Assembly: GCA_004557735.1 (NCBI GenBank) | Contig: SFFV01000012.1 | Location: 1 to 64,000, forward strand | Reading direction: 5' to 3' | Length of the DNA stretch: 64,000 bases | From: Clostridiales bacterium | Lineage (GTDB): Bacteria; Bacillota; Clostridia; Oscillospirales; Oscillospiraceae | Shown here: piece after piece, positions 38,816-47,642 of the stretch | Position numbering within the stretch: the first letter of the stretch is position 1 | Layout of the letters: each line of letters opens with the position of its first letter | Translations under genes and position numbers: made by a program | The notes under the pieces: generated by a model | Database searches by the model: none | Seen by the model: only the letters and a program-made list of their open reading frames with translations | What the model was told of the DNA's origin: nothing

Positions 38816-39907
38816 ATGAACCGCGAGGATGTGTTTAATTTTTCCGCCGGGCCGTCTGTCCTGCCGACGGAGGTGCTGGAAACGGCGGCGGCCGAACTGC
38901 TGAACTATCACGGCAGCGGTCTCTCCGTGATGGAGATGAGTCACCGCAGCCGGGAATTTATGGATATATTCGCCGCGACAAAGGCAAAGCTCAAAAAAGC
39001 GCTCTCTGTGCCGGATACGCATGAGATACTGTTTTTGCAGGGCGGCGCGTCGCTCCAGTTTTCGATGATCCCGCTCAATCTGACCGCCGAGGGCGACACG
39101 GCCGATTACGCGGTGACCGGCAACTTTGCCAATATCGCCGCAAAGGAAGCGGAGAAGTACTGCCGCGTGCATATCGCGGGCACAAGCGAGAGCACCGGCT
39201 TTGACCGCATCCCGGCACAGGAGGAGCTTTCTCTCTCGCCGGAGGCAAAGTATTTTTATTACTGCTCGAATAATACGATTTTCGGCACGGCGTGGAAATA
39301 TGTGCCGGAGACTGGCGGCGTGCCGCTCGTGTGCGACATGTCCTCGGAGATCCTCTCGCACCCGGTGGACGTGTCGAAATACGGCATCGTCTATGCCGGG
39401 GCGCAGAAGAACATGGCCCCCGCGGGGCTGACGGTCGTGATCCTTGACCGCGCGCTCGCCGGACACGAGCGCGCCATTACGCCGCTGATGATGAGTTACC
39501 AGCGTATGATCGACAAGGATTCCATGTACAACACGCCCCCGTGCTACAACATCTATCTGCTCGGCCTTGTGCTTGACTGGCTCGAAAAGCAGGGCGGCGT
39601 TGCCGGAATGGAAAAGCGCAAGAGCGCCAAGGCGAAGCTCCTCTATGACTATCTGGACGAGAGCGCGCTCTTCCGTGGCTGCGCCGAGCGCGCGAGCCGC
39701 AGCGACATGAACGTTACGTTCCGCACGGGAGACGCCGGTACGGACGCCGAGTTCGTGAAATTCTCCCTCGAGCGGGGACTGCGCAATCTCAAGGGCCACC
39801 GCGTCGCGGGCGGAATGCGCGCGTCGCTCTATAACGCCATGCCGGAGGAGGGCGTCCTCCGGCTGGTGGAGACTATGAAGGAATTTGAGGCGAAGCACCA
39901 TGTTTAA
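38816..39907 (+). CDS. serC: 3-phosphoserine aminotransferase
   Basis: A 363-residue PLP enzyme of the serine pathway, making phosphoserine from 3-phosphohydroxypyruvate and glutamate. Seen: VFNFSAGPSVLPTEVLE at the start, GGASLQFSMIPLNL, CSNNTIFGTAWKYVPE, then VCDMSSEILSHPVDVSKYG and AGAQKNMAPAGLTVVI with the PLP lysine. C-terminal SLYNAMPEEGV is also typical. The start ATG at 38816 follows GGAAAGGAAGCCCTGCC. It overlaps serA by eight bases, giving a two-gene serine operon. Confidence 0.96.
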   Translation: MNREDVFNFSAGPSVLPTEVLETAAAELLNYHGSGLSVMEMSHRSREFMDIFAATKAKLKKALSVPDTHEILFLQGGASLQFSMIPLNLTAEGDTADYAVTGNFANIAAKEAEKYCRVHIAGTSESTGFDRIPAQEELSLSPEAKYFYYCSNNTIFGTAWKYVPETGGVPLVCDMSSEILSHPVDVSKYGIVYAGAQKNMAPAGLTVVILDRALAGHERAITPLMMSYQRMIDKDSMYNTPPCYNIYLLGLVLDWLEKQGGVAGMEKRKSAKAKLLYDYLDESALFRGCAERASRSDMNVTFRTGDAGTDAEFVKFSLERGLRNLKGHRVAGGMRASLYNAMPEEGVLRLVETMKEFEAKHHV

Positions 39908-41066
39908 AATAAAAACCATGAACGCCATTGCCCAAAAGGGCATCGACGAGCTGAAAGCGGAAAGCTGCGCCGTCCGTCCCGACGAGGCGGCGCCCGACGC
40001 GCTTCTCATCCGCTCGGCGAAGCTGCACGACGCCGTTTTCAATAAAGAGCTTCTCTGCATCGGCCGCGCCGGCATCGGCGTGGACAACATCCCCATCGAC
40101 CGCTGCACCGCCGAGGGCATCGCGGTTTTCAACACCCCCGGCGCGAACGCCGACTCGGTCAAGGAGCTGCTGCTGTGCGCGCTCACAATGGCCTCGCGCG
40201 ACATTGTCGGCGCGGTCGAGTGGGTGGAATCCCTCGCTCCGGAGGGCGATAAGATCCCCGCGCTCGTGGAGAAGGGGAAGAACGCTTTCGCCGGGCCGGA
40301 GGTGTCCGGCAAGCGCCTCGGCGTCATCGGTCTCGGCGCGATCGGCTCGCGCGTGGCGAACGCCGCGCTCAAGCTCGATATGGAGGTGAGCGGGTACGAT
40401 CCGTATCTCTCCGTCGATTCCGCGTGGAACCTTTCGAGCAAGGTCGAGCACGTCACGGATCTCAACGTTCTCTTCCGCACGTGCGACTATCTCACCATGC
40501 ACATCCACTCCACGCCGGAGACATTCCACTATCTGAACGCCGAAACGTTTGCGAAGATGAAGCCCGGCATGCGCATTTTGAACTTTGCCCGCGGCGAGCT
40601 TGTGGACGACGACGCGCTCCTTGCCGCCATCGAGAGCGGGCAGGTCGCGCGCTATGTGACCGACTTCCCGAACGCAAAGCTTGTCGGGCAGAAAAACGTT
40701 GTCTGCTTCCCGCATCTCGGCGCCACGACGCCGGAGGCGGAGGAAAAGTGCGCGGTCATGGCCGCACGTGAGATCGTGGATTATCTCCGCAACGGCAACA
40801 TCCGAAACAGCGTCAATCTCCCGAATGCGACGCTCGACCGGCTGGGAAAGAGCCGCCTGTGCCTCATCCACCGCAACCGGCCCGGCATGCTCAACCGGTT
40901 TCTCGAGATCATCGCCGCGGGCAACGTCAACGTTGAGCACATGCTCAACAAGGCGCGCGGCGAGATCGCCTATACGATCTTCGATACGACCGAGCGCCTG
41001 GACGAAGTGGCGGCGCAGGAGATGCGCGCCATCCCCGGCGTAACGCGCGTGCGGCTGCTGGGATAA
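39900..41066 (+). CDS. serA: D-3-phosphoglycerate dehydrogenase with ACT domain
   Basis: A 388-residue NAD-dependent enzyme that starts serine synthesis. Seen: GRAGIGVDNIPIDRCTAEGI, the nucleotide loop GVIGLGAIGSRVANAAL, the catalytic arginine in ILNFARGELVDDDALL, and histidine in FPHLGATTPEAEEKCA. The C-terminal 70 residues are an ACT domain (LCLIHRNRPGMLNRFLEIIA then AGNVNVEHMLNKARGEIAY), which usually gives feedback control by serine. The start at 39900 lies inside the end of serC, with AATTTGAGGCGAAGCACC before it. Confidence 0.95.
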   Translation: MFKIKTMNAIAQKGIDELKAESCAVRPDEAAPDALLIRSAKLHDAVFNKELLCIGRAGIGVDNIPIDRCTAEGIAVFNTPGANADSVKELLLCALTMASRDIVGAVEWVESLAPEGDKIPALVEKGKNAFAGPEVSGKRLGVIGLGAIGSRVANAALKLDMEVSGYDPYLSVDSAWNLSSKVEHVTDLNVLFRTCDYLTMHIHSTPETFHYLNAETFAKMKPGMRILNFARGELVDDDALLAAIESGQVARYVTDFPNAKLVGQKNVVCFPHLGATTPEAEEKCAVMAAREIVDYLRNGNIRNSVNLPNATLDRLGKSRLCLIHRNRPGMLNRFLEIIAAGNVNVEHMLNKARGEIAYTIFDTTERLDEVAAQEMRAIPGVTRVRLLG

Positions 41067-41080
41067 AATGAAATCCATAC

Positions 41081-41126
41081 AAAAAGGAACGGTCATCGCC
41101 GTGCGGCGACGACCGTTCCTTTTTTA
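41081..41126. terminator. bidirectional terminator between serA and araR
   Basis: AAAAAGGAACGGTC (41081-41094) and GACCGTTCCTTTTT (41111-41124) are perfect inverses around CGCCGTGCGGCG. The araR stop codon (41124-41126) is at its edge, so both convergent genes use it. Confidence 0.93.
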
Positions 41127-42167
41127 CTCCCAGGAAAAAATCCGGGAATCCTCCCGATATCCGGCAATCATGCGGAAAAGCTTTTCTGCGGCGACGCGCC
41201 CCATTTTTTCCTTCGGGTGAGGATAAGAGATAAAGAAGAGAGTTTTGCTGTCGATGGGGAGCGCCCGGTCAAAGCTCGCAACGGCACGGACGGAATAGTC
41301 TGCGCTGGATTCAAAGAAACGCAGAACCGTTGCGGCGATCTGATCGTTGTAACAGACGACGGCGGTACAGGACTTGTCGATGCCCATAAGGAAATCGCCG
41401 ATGCTGCGGAGCAGAAGCTCCTTGGTTTCCGTAGAAAACCAGATGACATTGTTATCACGCACCGACGCCCCCATCCGTACAAGAGCGTCCATATATCCGG
41501 AATATCGTTCGGTGCCCTGCGTATCGTCGCTTTTAAAAATACCGCAGATGTTCCGGTGCCCGTCGCGGATCAGCGCCTGCGTGGCGGTAAAGCCGCCGGT
41601 ATAGTCGTCCGCTACGATGTGGATCACATTTTCACCGGCTATATCCGGATAGTAGCTGTTGATGAAAACAATGGGAACGCCTCTCGCCGCCAGCGAATGA
41701 TAGAACTCCCGGTTCGGATTCGGCAGCGCGGTTTTCGTCCCCTCCACAATAATGCCGTCCGGCGGATTGTCCAGCAGCTTGGAGAGAATGGCGCGCTCTG
41801 AGGCAATGCTGTTGTTGGTGGAATTCATGAGAAGCTGATAGTCGTTTTCCTTTGTAACCTGCTCGATCCCGCGCAGGATGGACGGAAAAATGTATTCGCT
41901 GATATAGGTACAGATCACGGCGATCTGCCCGGTCCTGCGGCGGCGCTGCGGCGAGAGATTGACATAGGATCCGCTGCCCTGAACACGCCGTATCACTCCC
42001 TGCTCCTCGAGGGCGTTGAGCGCTTTGCGCACCGTCTGGCGGCTGACGTGGAAAAGCTCGGAGTACTCCGCCTCGGTGGGGAGACGCAGGTCATTTCTGT
42101 ATCTACCGGCGGCGATGTCCTCACGTATTTTTTCGATTAGCGCAAGCTGTTTGGTCGGGCTCTTCAT
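41124..42167 (-). CDS. araR: AraR-type arabinose repressor (GntR/LacI hybrid)
   Basis: A 347-residue regulator. Residues 1-72 are a GntR winged helix (KIREDIAAGRYRNDLRLPTE, then SRQTVRKALNALEEQGVIRR). The rest is a LacI-type sugar-binding domain (TGQIAVICTYISEYIFPSIL, NPPDGIIVEGTKTAL, SYPHPKEKMGRVAAEKLF). This combination defines AraR, which leaves its DNA sites when arabinose binds. It is divergent from the arabinose operon. Its own promoter at 42224-42252 is followed by the sequence ATTTGTAC, so it probably represses itself. Confidence 0.93.
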   Translation of the reverse strand: MKSPTKQLALIEKIREDIAAGRYRNDLRLPTEAEYSELFHVSRQTVRKALNALEEQGVIRRVQGSGSYVNLSPQRRRRTGQIAVICTYISEYIFPSILRGIEQVTKENDYQLLMNSTNNSIASERAILSKLLDNPPDGIIVEGTKTALPNPNREFYHSLAARGVPIVFINSYYPDIAGENVIHIVADDYTGGFTATQALIRDGHRNICGIFKSDDTQGTERYSGYMDALVRMGASVRDNNVIWFSTETKELLLRSIGDFLMGIDKSCTAVVCYNDQIAATVLRFFESSADYSVRAVASFDRALPIDSKTLFFISYPHPKEKMGRVAAEKLFRMIAGYREDSRIFSWE

Positions 42168-42196
42168 AATACTTATCCATCCTTACATAATGGAAA

Positions 42197-42252
42197 TACA
42201 AATTCTATGCAAATTTGTACTTTATAATACGCCATTATTTGGATAAAATCAA
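42197..42252 (-). promoter_or_regulatory. araR promoter with AraR-like sites
   Basis: On the minus strand TTGATT (42252-42247) and TATTAT (42229-42224) are separated by 17 bases. Just downstream are ATTTGTAC (42213-42220, plus strand) and TACAAAT (42197-42203). These match the halves of the Bacillus AraR box (ATTTGTAC/GTACAAAT), although their order and spacing differ. Confidence 0.65.
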
Positions 42253-42321
42253 GACATAAGTTTTAATAAAAAAATACTAGAAAATAACAAACAAATTCTT
42301 TGTAATTATCACATAATAACA

Positions 42322-42391
42322 TACAAATAAGATAGCAAATGTGACGATTTGTTTGCTTGCATATTGACAGAAGGAACAAAAGTTGTATAGT
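42322..42391 (+). promoter_or_regulatory. promoter of the arabinose operon with AraR-like half-sites
   Basis: TTGACA (42364-42369) and TATAGT (42386-42391) with a 16-base spacer. Upstream lie TACAAAT (42322-42328) and ATTTGT (42347-42352), spaced for a looped or paired repressor. The 430 bases between araR and the operon are AT-rich compared with the rest of the window. Confidence 0.7.
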
Positions 42392-42448
42392 TTAAGTGAA
42401 ATCCATCCTGATCAGGAAGAGCAAAGCAAACAATAAGAAAGGATTGTG

Positions 42449-42601
42449 ATGCAAATCGGAGCATTGTTATTGAGCACATACGGAAAAGATTCTGTCGCAA
42501 TGCGGACAGAGGAGTTCCTGCTTATCGCAAGCCATTTGAGAAGATACGCTGTTTCGAACTGCTGGGACAGCGATCAAACGAAAAAAGGAGAGAGAATATG
42601 A
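42449..42601 (+). CDS. 50-codon small ORF at the head of the arabinose operon
   Basis: ATG at 42449 with the strong site AAGAAAGGA five bases before it. The predicted peptide starts MQIGALLLSTYGKDSVAMRT and ends DQTKKGERI. Its stop overlaps the ATG of the membrane hydrolase (ATGA at 42598), and the ribosome site of that gene lies inside it, so the two would be translationally coupled. It has no hydrophobic segment long enough to span the membrane and matches no family I know. It may be a real small protein or a coupling leader. Confidence 0.5.
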   Translation: MQIGALLLSTYGKDSVAMRTEEFLLIASHLRRYAVSNCWDSDQTKKGERI

Positions 42602-44466
42602 AAAAAACCAGCAGGCGCATATGGCTGTGGGTCGCCATAGCATGCATGCTCGTCAGTATCGTTGGCTCGAGTCTGGTGCAGACCGCCGGAGGCGATGTTG
42701 AAATCCGCAAGCTGAATTTAGTCATTGCCAACGATGACACACTCTACGCACAGATATACATTCCCAAAGATGCCTCAGTTGATCACAAGCTTCCCTTGGT
42801 TGTCCTTCAGCATGGCAGCCAGCATAACCTGCAGATGCAGGATATGAACATGGTGGAGCTGGCACGCAGAGGTTTCATCGTCATTTCCGGTGACGCACTT
42901 GGTCACGGATCCTCTACGCCCAGAGGTCTTGCTGACTCTCCCGCACTGAACTTTGCCAACATGATTTATCTCATCGATACCTGTACGGCGAATATGGACT
43001 GCATTGATATGGATAAGATCGGTATTGCCGGTCACTCCATGGGTGCTGCGATCGTTGTCAGCACACTGCAGCACTATGTCGAACTCGGCGCCAGAGGTGG
43101 CGTGAACAAGATTGCCGCGGCACTGGAGATCGGCTACGATCCAAGCTATGTCCCGTTCACGTTTGAAGGCATGGATGAGCCTGTTTACGCAGATTCCCAT
43201 TGGGGCGTCATCGCAGGCAAATATGACGAGTATTTCTTCCGTCAGCCCGATGCAGGAAACGATCCCGCCCGTATTCTCGAGAGCCAGGCCGCGCTTGACT
43301 TTGTGCGTCAGGCCGATCCCGAGGCGCAGGGCCCCGTTGAAGACGGCAAGTATTACTACGGCGAGATCAATGGCAAGGAAGTTTCCCGCGTATATTATCA
43401 GAACCCCGAGATACACCCGCAGAACGTGTTTTCCAGGCAGACAGCTGCTGATGTCGTGGAGTTCTTCTACAACACACTGGGCGTTCCTGAGGGGCATGAG
43501 TACATTGCTCCCACCAACCAGATTTGGCTGATTAAGCAATTGTTCAATCTGCTTGGTCTTGTAGGCGCTATTCTGTTCCTGTTCCCCTTTGCCTGCTGGA
43601 TTATGGATTCCGTTCCTTATTTCTCATCCCTTCGCACAACCGAGACTCTTCCGGAGGCTCCCGCACTGGATTCCACGAAGAAGAAGCTGGTGTTCTGGGG
43701 CGGATATCTGATTAACCTGATTATTCCCGCAGCCTTGGCTATGCCCGTTATGCATTATCTGGTCGGTAAGCAGTCCTTTGCTCCGGCAACAGTGACAAAG
43801 TGGTTTGGCGAAGGCTCCACCAATGAGATTGCAGCGTGGGCGCTGGTTTGTGGCGTGTGCATTCTCGGCGTATTTCTTCTCTCGTACTTCCTGTTCAGCA
43901 AGAAGTATGGAATGAACACCGACGGCTGGGGCTACAAGACCTCCTGGTCCAATCTGTGGAAGAGCCTTCTGCTCGCATTTATATCCTTCCTGACGGTTTA
44001 CGCGATCGTCTTCGTGGCGGATTTCTTCTTCACGACCGACTTCCGCTTCTGGCTCATCGCCATGCGCACGTTCAACGCCAACAAGGTCATGTACTGGTTA
44101 GCATATGTCCCCGCGTTTATGATGTTCTACCTCGTCAACTCCATCATGGTCAATGGCGGCAACCGTGTCAAGGGTATGCCGGACTGGGTAGTCACTCTCA
44201 TCAGCTGTATTGCAAACATTTTTGGCATCATTATCCTGTTGGTCATCCAATATGCAGTCTATGCTAAAACCGGAACGTTCGTGTTCAACGCCATGCGCAC
44301 TCACAACCTGTTCCCGTTTCTTGTCCTTGTTCCTGCGGCTACCATCGTTACACGTCATTACTTCAAAGAGACAGGAAGCATCTACCTTGGGTCCTTCACC
44401 ATTGGCATGCTCTATACCATGATGCAGGTCACGCAGGTTGCGATGAACACGGGCGTCATCAACTAA
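42598..44466 (+). CDS. membrane-embedded alpha/beta hydrolase
   Basis: A 622-residue protein. After an N-terminal membrane anchor (about 7-28), residues 35-300 form an extracytoplasmic alpha/beta hydrolase with HGSQHN (oxyanion region), GDALGHGSST and the nucleophile elbow AGHSMGAA. Residues 315-620 hold about eight membrane segments, for example LLGLVGAILFLFPFACWIMD and LVCGVCILGVFLLSYFLF. Hydrolases with such a polytopic tail are found in Clostridia but I know of no characterised one. As the first full gene after the arabinose promoter it could release arabinose or acyl groups from a plant-derived substrate at the cell surface; that is inference. Codon use is more AT-rich than its neighbours. 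The start follows AAAAAAGGAGAGAGAAT. Confidence 0.8.
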   Translation: MKKTSRRIWLWVAIACMLVSIVGSSLVQTAGGDVEIRKLNLVIANDDTLYAQIYIPKDASVDHKLPLVVLQHGSQHNLQMQDMNMVELARRGFIVISGDALGHGSSTPRGLADSPALNFANMIYLIDTCTANMDCIDMDKIGIAGHSMGAAIVVSTLQHYVELGARGGVNKIAAALEIGYDPSYVPFTFEGMDEPVYADSHWGVIAGKYDEYFFRQPDAGNDPARILESQAALDFVRQADPEAQGPVEDGKYYYGEINGKEVSRVYYQNPEIHPQNVFSRQTAADVVEFFYNTLGVPEGHEYIAPTNQIWLIKQLFNLLGLVGAILFLFPFACWIMDSVPYFSSLRTTETLPEAPALDSTKKKLVFWGGYLINLIIPAALAMPVMHYLVGKQSFAPATVTKWFGEGSTNEIAAWALVCGVCILGVFLLSYFLFSKKYGMNTDGWGYKTSWSNLWKSLLLAFISFLTVYAIVFVADFFFTTDFRFWLIAMRTFNANKVMYWLAYVPAFMMFYLVNSIMVNGGNRVKGMPDWVVTLISCIANIFGIIILLVIQYAVYAKTGTFVFNAMRTHNLFPFLVLVPAATIVTRHYFKETGSIYLGSFTIGMLYTMMQVTQVAMNTGVIN

Positions 44467-44480
44467 TCCTTTCTGCACTA

Positions 44481-44512
44481 CAGGGTCTCCGCTTTCTGGA
44501 GACCCTGATCTT
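44481..44512 (+). terminator. terminator after the membrane hydrolase
   Basis: CAGGGTCTCC (44481-44490) pairs with GGAGACCCTG (44498-44507), followed by ATCTT. The T tract is weak, so some read-through to araA is possible. Confidence 0.75.
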
Positions 44513-44544
44513 AAATCGGATTATTATCCTTGTTATATGCGGAC

Positions 44545-44554
44545 TTTGTACAAA
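44545..44554 (+). promoter_or_regulatory. candidate AraR site before araA
   Basis: TTTGTACAAA is a perfect palindrome 30 bases before the araA start and matches the centre of the AraR box. A possible -10 TTATAT lies at 44533, but no good -35 is visible. Confidence 0.55.
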
Positions 44555-44583
44555 AGAGGTTCGCATAAGGGAGATCATATCAA

Positions 44584-46047
44584 ATGAAAACCTATGAATT
44601 CTGGTTTATTGTCGGCAGCCAGTGCCTGTACGGCCCGGAGGTGCTGGCAACAGTGGAAACGCGGGCGAGAGAGATGGCGGAAACGCTTTCCGAAGTCCTG
44701 CCGTATCCCGTTGTATATAAAGTGACGGCCAAAAGCGCCGGGGAGATCACGGACACGATCAAAGAGGCCAACTACCACGACGAGTGCGCCGGTATCATCA
44801 CATGGTGCCACACATTCTCTCCGTCGAAAATGTGGATCAACGGCCTTGCTTCGCTGCAGAAGCCGTGGTGCCATTTTGCCACGCAGTACAACCGCGAGAT
44901 CCCGAACGAAGAGATCGACATGGATTTCATGAATCTCAATCAGGCGGCGCATGGCGACCGCGAGCACGGCTTCATCGGCGCACGGCTGCGCTCGCCCCGC
45001 AAGATAATCGCCGGATACTGGCGCGATGCGGCGGTGCAGGCGCGGCTGGGAAGCTGGATGAAGGCGGCGGTCGGTGCGGCGGTATCGAAGAACATGAAGG
45101 TCATGCGCTTCGGAGACAATATGCGGGAGGTAGCCGTCACAGAGGGCGATAAGGTCGAAGCACAGATCAAGCTTGGCTGGCAGGTCAATACCTGGCCCGT
45201 GGGCGAGCTTGTGCACGAGATGGACGCCGTTACGGATCCGGATATTGACGCGCTCATGGACGAATACCGCGCTTCCTACGACTTTGCCACCGACGATATC
45301 GAAACCGTGCGTTATCAGGCGCGGGAGGAGATCGCCATTCGGCGTATGATGGACCGCGAGGGCTGCGCCGCATTTTCCGACAACTTTCAGGATCTGTATG
45401 GCATGCGCCAGCTGCCGGGGCTCGCCTCACAGCACCTTATGGCGCTTGGCTACGGTTACGGCGGCGAGGGAGACTGGAAGGTTTCCGCGCTCACGGCGAT
45501 CATTAAAGCCATGGGAGAAAACGGGAACGGTGCGAGCGCCTTCATGGAGGACTATACATATCATCTTGTTGAGGGACAGGAATACTCTCTCGGCGCGCAC
45601 ATGCTCGAGGTGTGCCCCAGCGTCGCGGCGGAAAGACCGCGCATCGAGGTGCATCCCCTCGGCATCGGAGACCGTGAGCCGCCCGCGCGGCTTGTTTTCG
45701 AGGGAAAGCCGGGCAAGGCGATCGTTGCAACGCTCGTCGATATGGGCGGACGCTTCCGTCTTGTCGTACAGGATATTGAAGCGGTGAAGCCCATTATGCC
45801 CATGCCCAATCTCCCGGTCGCGCGTGTCATGTGGAAGGCCATGCCCGATCTCGCCACCGGCATTGAATGCTGGATCACGGCGGGCGGAGCGCATCATTCG
45901 GTGCTCTCGTATGATGTGACCGCCGAACAGCTGCGTGACTGGGCTCGCATCATGGATATTGAATTTGTCCATATCACCGACGGCAGCACTCCGGAAAAAC
46001 TTGAGGAGGAGCTGCTGATAAAAGATCTTATCTGGAAGCTGAGGTGA
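44584..46047 (+). CDS. araA: L-arabinose isomerase
   Basis: A 487-residue enzyme that converts L-arabinose to L-ribulose. Seen: EFWFIVGSQCLYGPEVLATV at the start, ITWCHTFSPSKMWINGLASL, HFATQYNREIPNEEIDMDFM, and the metal site residues in EGEGDWK-like GGEGDWKVSALTAIIKAM and YHLVEGQEYSLGAHMLEVCP; histidines of AGGAHHSVLSYDVTAEQL are near the end. Length is normal. The start at 44584 has AAGGGAGATCATATCAA before it. It heads araA-araB-araM, and its stop overlaps the araB region (GTGA). Confidence 0.97.
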   Translation: MKTYEFWFIVGSQCLYGPEVLATVETRAREMAETLSEVLPYPVVYKVTAKSAGEITDTIKEANYHDECAGIITWCHTFSPSKMWINGLASLQKPWCHFATQYNREIPNEEIDMDFMNLNQAAHGDREHGFIGARLRSPRKIIAGYWRDAAVQARLGSWMKAAVGAAVSKNMKVMRFGDNMREVAVTEGDKVEAQIKLGWQVNTWPVGELVHEMDAVTDPDIDALMDEYRASYDFATDDIETVRYQAREEIAIRRMMDREGCAAFSDNFQDLYGMRQLPGLASQHLMALGYGYGGEGDWKVSALTAIIKAMGENGNGASAFMEDYTYHLVEGQEYSLGAHMLEVCPSVAAERPRIEVHPLGIGDREPPARLVFEGKPGKAIVATLVDMGGRFRLVVQDIEAVKPIMPMPNLPVARVMWKAMPDLATGIECWITAGGAHHSVLSYDVTAEQLRDWARIMDIEFVHITDGSTPEKLEEELLIKDLIWKLR

Positions 46048-46052
46048 GCGTT

Positions 46053-47642
46053 ATGCTGGATCTTTCCCGAACGGTACTGGGCATTGAGCTGGGAACAACG
46101 CGCATCAAAGCGGTGCTGCTCGATGAACGCCATACGCCGGTCGCCTCCGGAAGCCATGTTTGGGAAAACCGGTTGGAAAACGGCATCTGGACCTATTCCA
46201 TGGAGGATATTGTCGGCGGAGTGCAGAGCTGCTACGCCGATCTCTGCGCCGATATCCGGAAAAAAACCGGGGCGGAGCCGACGCGCTTCGGCGCCATCGG
46301 CGTTTCCGCCATGATGCACGGCTATCTGCCGTTAGACAAAAACGGCGTGCCGCTTGCATCGTTCCGCACATGGCGCAACACGGTCACCGGCGAGGCCTCG
46401 GAAAAGCTCACGGAGCTGTTCCGCTTTCATATCCCGCAGCGCTGGACGATCGCGCATCTCTATCAGGCCATGCGCAACGGCGAGGAGCACGTCGGCAGCA
46501 TAGACTATCTCACCACGCTTGCAGGCTATATCCACTGGCGGCTGACCGGCGAGAGAAAGGTCGGCCTCGGCGAAGCCTCGGGCATTTTCCCGCTCGACAG
46601 CCGGACGCTCGGCTATGACGAGCAAAGGATCGGCGCATTTGAAGCGCTGGATGAAACGAAAAAATACACCTGGCGTCTTGCCGATATTCTCCCGGAGCCC
46701 GTCCCGGCGGGCGAGATCGCCGGATATCTGACCGAGGCGGGCGCGAGATTCCTTGACCCGACAGGAACGCTTCAGGCGGGGATCCCCGTCGCACCCTGTG
46801 AGGGCGATGCAGGAACCGGCATGACCGCCACAAATTCTGTTCGGGCGTGTACGGGCAATGTCTCCGCCGGGACAAGCGCCTTTGCCATGCTTGTGGCAGA
46901 TCACCCTCTCGGCGTTCACCGTGAGGTAGATATGGTGACGACACCGACGGGGCTTCCCGTGGCAATGGTGCATTGCAGCAACTGCACATCGGATATCAAC
47001 GGCTGGGTCAGTCTCTTTTCCGAGCTTGCCGAAGCTGCCGGACTTCCCATTGACCGCGGCGAGCTGTATACCCTCTTCTTCCGCAAGGCGCTGGAGGGCG
47101 ACGCCGACGCCGGCGGACTTTTGAGCTATAACTATTTTTCCGGCGAGGGCGTGACTGCCGTGAACGAAGGAAGACCGCTCTTCGTCCGTACCCCGGAGAG
47201 CGCCTTTACACTGGCGAACTTCTGCCGGATGCACCTTCTATCGGCACTGTCCACGCTCCGCATCGGACTGGACATTCTGCGGCGCGAAGAGAATGTCCGC
47301 GTAGAGCGCATATGCGCCCACGGCGGTTTCTTTAAAACGCCCGGGGTGGGGCAGAAGATCCTTGCCGCCGCGGTCGGCGCACCGGTATCCGTAATGGAAA
47401 CGGCGGGGGAGGGCGGACCTTACGGCATGGCTCTGCTCTGCGCATATATGCTCTGGCGCAGGAAGGGTGAATCATTGGAAGAGTATCTGGATAACCGGGT
47501 CTTTGCCGATGCCGGGGTCTCTACGGTATTGCCCGACAGCGTGGATGCCGCAGGCTTCACATCGTTCCTTGAGCGCTATAAAGCCGCCTTCCCACTCGAA
47601 CGGCTCGCAGTGGAAACGCTAAAAATGGAGAAAAACACATGA
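46053..47642 (+). CDS. araB: ribulokinase (FGGY family)
   Basis: A 529-residue kinase that phosphorylates L-ribulose. Seen: the N-terminal phosphate loop LGIELGTTRIKAVLLDERHT, IGVSAMMHGYLPLDKNGVPL, FRTWRNTVTGEAS, then YLTTLAGYIHWRLTGERKVG and the C-terminal ATP-site segment ICAHGGFFKTPGVGQKILAA. It is the clostridial type rather than the E. coli AraB. Two starts are possible: GTG at 46044, overlapping the araA stop, and ATG at 46053; the ATG with GAGGTG before it is preferred. It overlaps araM by four bases. Confidence 0.94.
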   Translation: MLDLSRTVLGIELGTTRIKAVLLDERHTPVASGSHVWENRLENGIWTYSMEDIVGGVQSCYADLCADIRKKTGAEPTRFGAIGVSAMMHGYLPLDKNGVPLASFRTWRNTVTGEASEKLTELFRFHIPQRWTIAHLYQAMRNGEEHVGSIDYLTTLAGYIHWRLTGERKVGLGEASGIFPLDSRTLGYDEQRIGAFEALDETKKYTWRLADILPEPVPAGEIAGYLTEAGARFLDPTGTLQAGIPVAPCEGDAGTGMTATNSVRACTGNVSAGTSAFAMLVADHPLGVHREVDMVTTPTGLPVAMVHCSNCTSDINGWVSLFSELAEAAGLPIDRGELYTLFFRKALEGDADAGGLLSYNYFSGEGVTAVNEGRPLFVRTPESAFTLANFCRMHLLSALSTLRIGLDILRREENVRVERICAHGGFFKTPGVGQKILAAAVGAPVSVMETAGEGGPYGMALLCAYMLWRRKGESLEEYLDNRVFADAGVSTVLPDSVDAAGFTSFLERYKAAFPLERLAVETLKMEKNT

